NCBI GenBank assembly: GCA_035639875.1
Contig: DASQXE010000145.1
Span: 1 to 8,952, forward strand
Direction: 5' to 3'
Length of the DNA: 8,952 nt
Source of the DNA: JAIBJP01 sp035639875
Lineage (GTDB): Bacteria > Actinomycetota > Thermoleophilia > Gaiellales > Gaiellaceae
The notes beneath the pieces are model-generated. The model was given only the letters and a program-made list of their open reading frames with translations. It had not been told where the DNA came from and did no database searches. The translations under genes were made by a program, and so were the position numbers. Positions 6,985 to 8,952 of this stretch are shown piece after piece (positions within the stretch are counted from its first letter, which is position 1; each line of letters opens with the position of its first letter).

Positions 6985-8185
6985 CCGCGGTCAGCAGCGC
7001 GAACAGCACGAGGAGAAGCAGGTCCCGGACAAGGACGAGCCAGCCGCTCGCTCCGAGTCCGACCACGTGCCAGTAGCGGTATGGGAACCAGAGCTGCGTC
7101 ACGATGAGGATCACGGCGAGCGTCCCGCAGGCGGTGACACCGAGTCCCTCTGCAACGAGTGGCACGAGCGGCAAGAGCCAGATGAGGAACTGCGGCGAAA
7201 GCACCTTGCCGAAGGCGACAAAGGCGGCGACGGAGGCGGCGGCGCCAGCGAAGAGGCGATTGGAATCGGCTTCGCGGGCCCGCGCGAAGACGGTCCAGAC
7301 GATCACGAGCGCGACGAGCTGGAGAGCGGTCTGCACGCTCGCAAGCGCATCGGGAAGAGATCCCGCGAGATTTTGCGATCCGTGCGTCGATTCGATTCGA
7401 GGGTCGTAGAGGCCAACCTGATGCGCGGCGAGAAGGAGGGCAGAGCCGAGGCTCTCGATCTGGAGGGGACGGCGGAGCTGCGCCGAGAAGCTGTGCCCGA
7501 ACCCGTGTGGAGCCAGGGCGGCGAAGGGAAGCATCACGACCGCGGCGACCGCCAGGAACACCGCCAGGCCGACGGCCGCCTCGCGAACGCCGCGCCGGCG
7601 CCAGAGCCAGACGAGCGCGATCGGAGCGATCACCGCCGGGTAGAGCTTCGCCGCCGTGGCGAGCCCGAGGACGCCGAGGCCGAGCCGCCCCCGTCCCGCG
7701 GCGAGCGCCGCCACCGCGCCGACCGTGAGCACGGCCGGCCAGAGGTCGAAGCGCGTCAGGATCACCGAGCCGAGCGCCAGGGGCGTGAGCCCCAGGAACG
7801 CGGTCGCCCCGTAGAGCCGCGCGGGCGCGGCACTCGCGGCGGCAAGCGCGCTTCCCATGAGGACGACCGCGGCCGCGGCGCACGCCCACATGAGGAGCTC
7901 GAACGCAGTCTTGTAGTCCTGCTTGTTCGCCAGCGCGGGAAGCACGAACACGGGCAGCGCTGCCGGGGGATACTCGACCGTGTAGTCGCGGTACGGCATC
8001 TCCCCGTCGAGGATCTTCTCGCCGTAGCCCTCGTACACCGGCGTGTCGATGATTTGGTTGCGCTCGTAGAAACCGGCGTGGAGGAGCGCCCACGAGACGG
8101 TCAGGAGGACGAGGCCGAGCGCGACCGCTTGCGCGGCGCGGCCGGCCTCAGCCGGTCGGTACGAGCTCTCGGACCGCGCGTTCAC
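6947..8185 (-). CDS. GT87-like polytopic membrane glycosyltransferase (DUF2029)
   Basis: GT87 proteins are GT-C-fold enzymes that use polyprenyl-phosphate sugars to build cell-envelope glycolipids or glycans on the outer face of the membrane. The 412 residues contain about nine to ten hydrophobic helices. The first (about 20-38) is followed by an extracytoplasmic loop DTPVYEGYGEKILDGEMPYR (47-66) and TVEYPPAALPVF (69-80), where the acidic residues usually serve catalysis. Further family-like marks are TRFDLWPAVL (144-153), AKLYPAVIAP (179-188), QIESLGSALL (242-251) and GKVLSPQFLIWLLPLVPL (326-343). The C-terminus is short and basic. GTG at 8185 gives a charged cytoplasmic N-terminus and a 38-nt overlap with the upstream membrane protein gene, so the two are likely coupled. 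Stop TAG lies inside the end of ymdB. Sugar and acceptor cannot be told from sequence. Confidence 0.8.
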   Translation of the reverse strand: MNARSESSYRPAEAGRAAQAVALGLVLLTVSWALLHAGFYERNQIIDTPVYEGYGEKILDGEMPYRDYTVEYPPAALPVFVLPALANKQDYKTAFELLMWACAAAAVVLMGSALAAASAAPARLYGATAFLGLTPLALGSVILTRFDLWPAVLTVGAVAALAAGRGRLGLGVLGLATAAKLYPAVIAPIALVWLWRRRGVREAAVGLAVFLAVAAVVMLPFAALAPHGFGHSFSAQLRRPLQIESLGSALLLAAHQVGLYDPRIESTHGSQNLAGSLPDALASVQTALQLVALVIVWTVFARAREADSNRLFAGAAASVAAFVAFGKVLSPQFLIWLLPLVPLVAEGLGVTACGTLAVILIVTQLWFPYRYWHVVGLGASGWLVLVRDLLLLVLFALLTAATARRYAAPRSS

Positions 8186-8952
8186 GCTCCGGTCCAGTCT
8201 CGGGCGCCTCGGCTGCAGCGACGCGCCAGGCCACCGGACCCAGGCAGGCGAAGGCCACGAAGGGGAAGAACCACGCGATGTAGAGGTAGAACCAGTGCGT
8301 CAGCACCAACTCGAAGCCGATCGTCAGCGCTCCCGAGAGCGCGGCAAGCTGCACGACGTTCTTGCTTCGCGGGACGAAGTAGACCGCGACGGCGGCGAGA
8401 AGCACCGCGATCTTGAGGCCGGTCTGGACGTTGTGGAGGTCCGGAAAGCCCGGGTACTCGTCCCAGTCCCAGATCGAGAACGGCGACGGGCGCGACAGCT
8501 GCCAGCCGAACGTCCGGTCCCAGAAGATGCGGGCCGCATGGATCGGATGGGGCTCCAGGAGCAGGATCCAGAACGAAAACGCCGTCGCGACGAGGAAGCC
8601 GGCCACGTACGAGCCGCCGTGGCGCCAGGGCCGCCGCCGGTTGGGATAGGACGCCCAAAGCGGGACGAGCAGGAGGGCCGCAAACTTCGTCCAGCCGGCG
8701 AGTCCGACGAATAAGCCCCGCGCGGTCGGCGAGGTGACGAACAAGAGGCCCCAGATGAGGAGCGCGGGCATGATGGCGTCGTTCGAGTTCGAGTTCGAGA
8801 CGTACTGCGTGAACGGATAGGCGGCCCAGGCGAACGCGAGGATGGCGCCGAGAAGCCGGCCGCCGAAGCGAAGACCGAGGAGCGCGAGGCCGATGACCGC
8901 GAGGGCGTCCCAGAGGATCGCCGTCAGGTGCGCCGCTGGGAGCCCACTCCAG
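8148..8952 (-). CDS. Polytopic GT-C-like membrane glycosyltransferase (N-terminus off right edge)
   Basis: The frame is open to the right edge, so the N-terminal part is missing; 267 complete residues remain (first whole codon at 8951-8949). They begin WSGLPAAHLTAILWDALAVI and contain about seven hydrophobic helices. Marks are a loop YVSNSNSNDAIMPALL encoded at 8813-8766, GLAGWTKFAALLLVPLW (a helix with the W-T-K...P pattern of GT87/GT-C proteins) and a soluble extracytoplasmic stretch with FSIWDWDEYPGFPDLHNVQ. After it come several more helices ending in the acidic tail APETGPERERAVRELVPTG. It reads like a relative of the downstream GT87-like protein rather than a copy. Stop TGA at 8148; the downstream gene starts within its last codons. 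Another polyprenyl-sugar-dependent enzyme is the best guess; an O-mannosyltransferase-like role is possible. Confidence 0.7.
   Translation of the reverse strand, partial: WSGLPAAHLTAILWDALAVIGLALLGLRFGGRLLGAILAFAWAAYPFTQYVSNSNSNDAIMPALLIWGLLFVTSPTARGLFVGLAGWTKFAALLLVPLWASYPNRRRPWRHGGSYVAGFLVATAFSFWILLLEPHPIHAARIFWDRTFGWQLSRPSPFSIWDWDEYPGFPDLHNVQTGLKIAVLLAAVAVYFVPRSKNVVQLAALSGALTIGFELVLTHWFYLYIAWFFPFVAFACLGPVAWRVAAAEAPETGPERERAVRELVPTG
8781..8798. repeat. Three tandem copies of gttcga
   Basis: Three perfect 6-bp units encode Ser-Asn three times on the minus strand, inside the YVSNSNSND loop of the partial membrane protein. Asn/Ser before a conserved Asp is common in this protein class, so the repeat is probably coding constraint with some slippage rather than a functional DNA element. 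Confidence 0.5.

Noticed and set aside
5517..7076. Plus-strand frame of 519 codons across the M23-like and ymdB genes
   Set aside because: It is the +1 shadow of both genes and is extremely Arg/Gly/Pro rich; the catalytic motifs lie in the other frame.
7067..8416. Plus-strand frame of 449 codons opposite the membrane glycosyltransferases
   Set aside because: The minus strand encodes coherent hydrophobic helices with GT87 motifs; the plus frame is charged, low in complexity and spans two real genes.
8781..8798. Tandem gttcga repeat as a regulatory or phase-variable element
   Set aside because: Six-base units preserve the frame, so copy changes would not switch the gene off, and the Ser-Asn loop fits the protein class.

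Overview
The window is about two-thirds G+C and densely packed, with protein-coding genes over nearly its whole length. I see no rRNA, tRNA, CRISPR array or insertion sequence. High G+C, many non-ATG starts, a YmdB-type phosphodiesterase, the glutamate route to heme (HemL/HemB), a UbiD decarboxylase of menaquinone type and GT87-like membrane glycosyltransferases together suggest an actinobacterium, most likely of the class Thermoleophilia. That placement is inference from gene content, not a computed result.

Left two-thirds, minus strand (5176 down to 1): one tightly packed run, probably a single operon. Order of transcription: ABC ATPase, ABC-2 type permease, hemB (porphobilinogen synthase), hemL (glutamate-1-semialdehyde aminotransferase), an unrecognised 154-residue protein, a 59-residue single-pass membrane protein, then the start of a UbiD-family decarboxylase that runs off the left edge. 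The first five genes overlap or are separated by at most 2 nt. HemL makes 5-aminolevulinate and HemB condenses two molecules of it to porphobilinogen, so two consecutive early heme steps are co-expressed with an uncharacterised exporter-like ABC pair and a quinone-type decarboxylase. This would fit a respiratory-cofactor operon.

Middle (5177-5409): the divergent promoter region, with a good leaderless-type promoter for the plus strand and only a possible -10 for the minus-strand operon.

Plus strand (5410-6984): a membrane-anchored, degenerate LytM/M23 protein lacking its first zinc-ligand histidine, followed after 12 nt in the same frame by a YmdB-type metallophosphoesterase whose metal ligands require a CTG start.

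Right end (8952 down to 6947), minus strand: two overlapping GT-C-type polytopic membrane proteins, the first cut by the right edge. The second converges on and overlaps the end of ymdB by 38 nt.

I see no obviously new multi-gene defence or mobile system. The points most worth a second look are the missing gating-loop segment in HemL, the CTG starts (hemL has a strong Shine-Dalgarno; ymdB is forced by its catalytic Asp), the switch-His to Gln change in the ABC ATPase, the catalytically doubtful M23 protein, and the two unrecognised small genes between hemL and ubiD.
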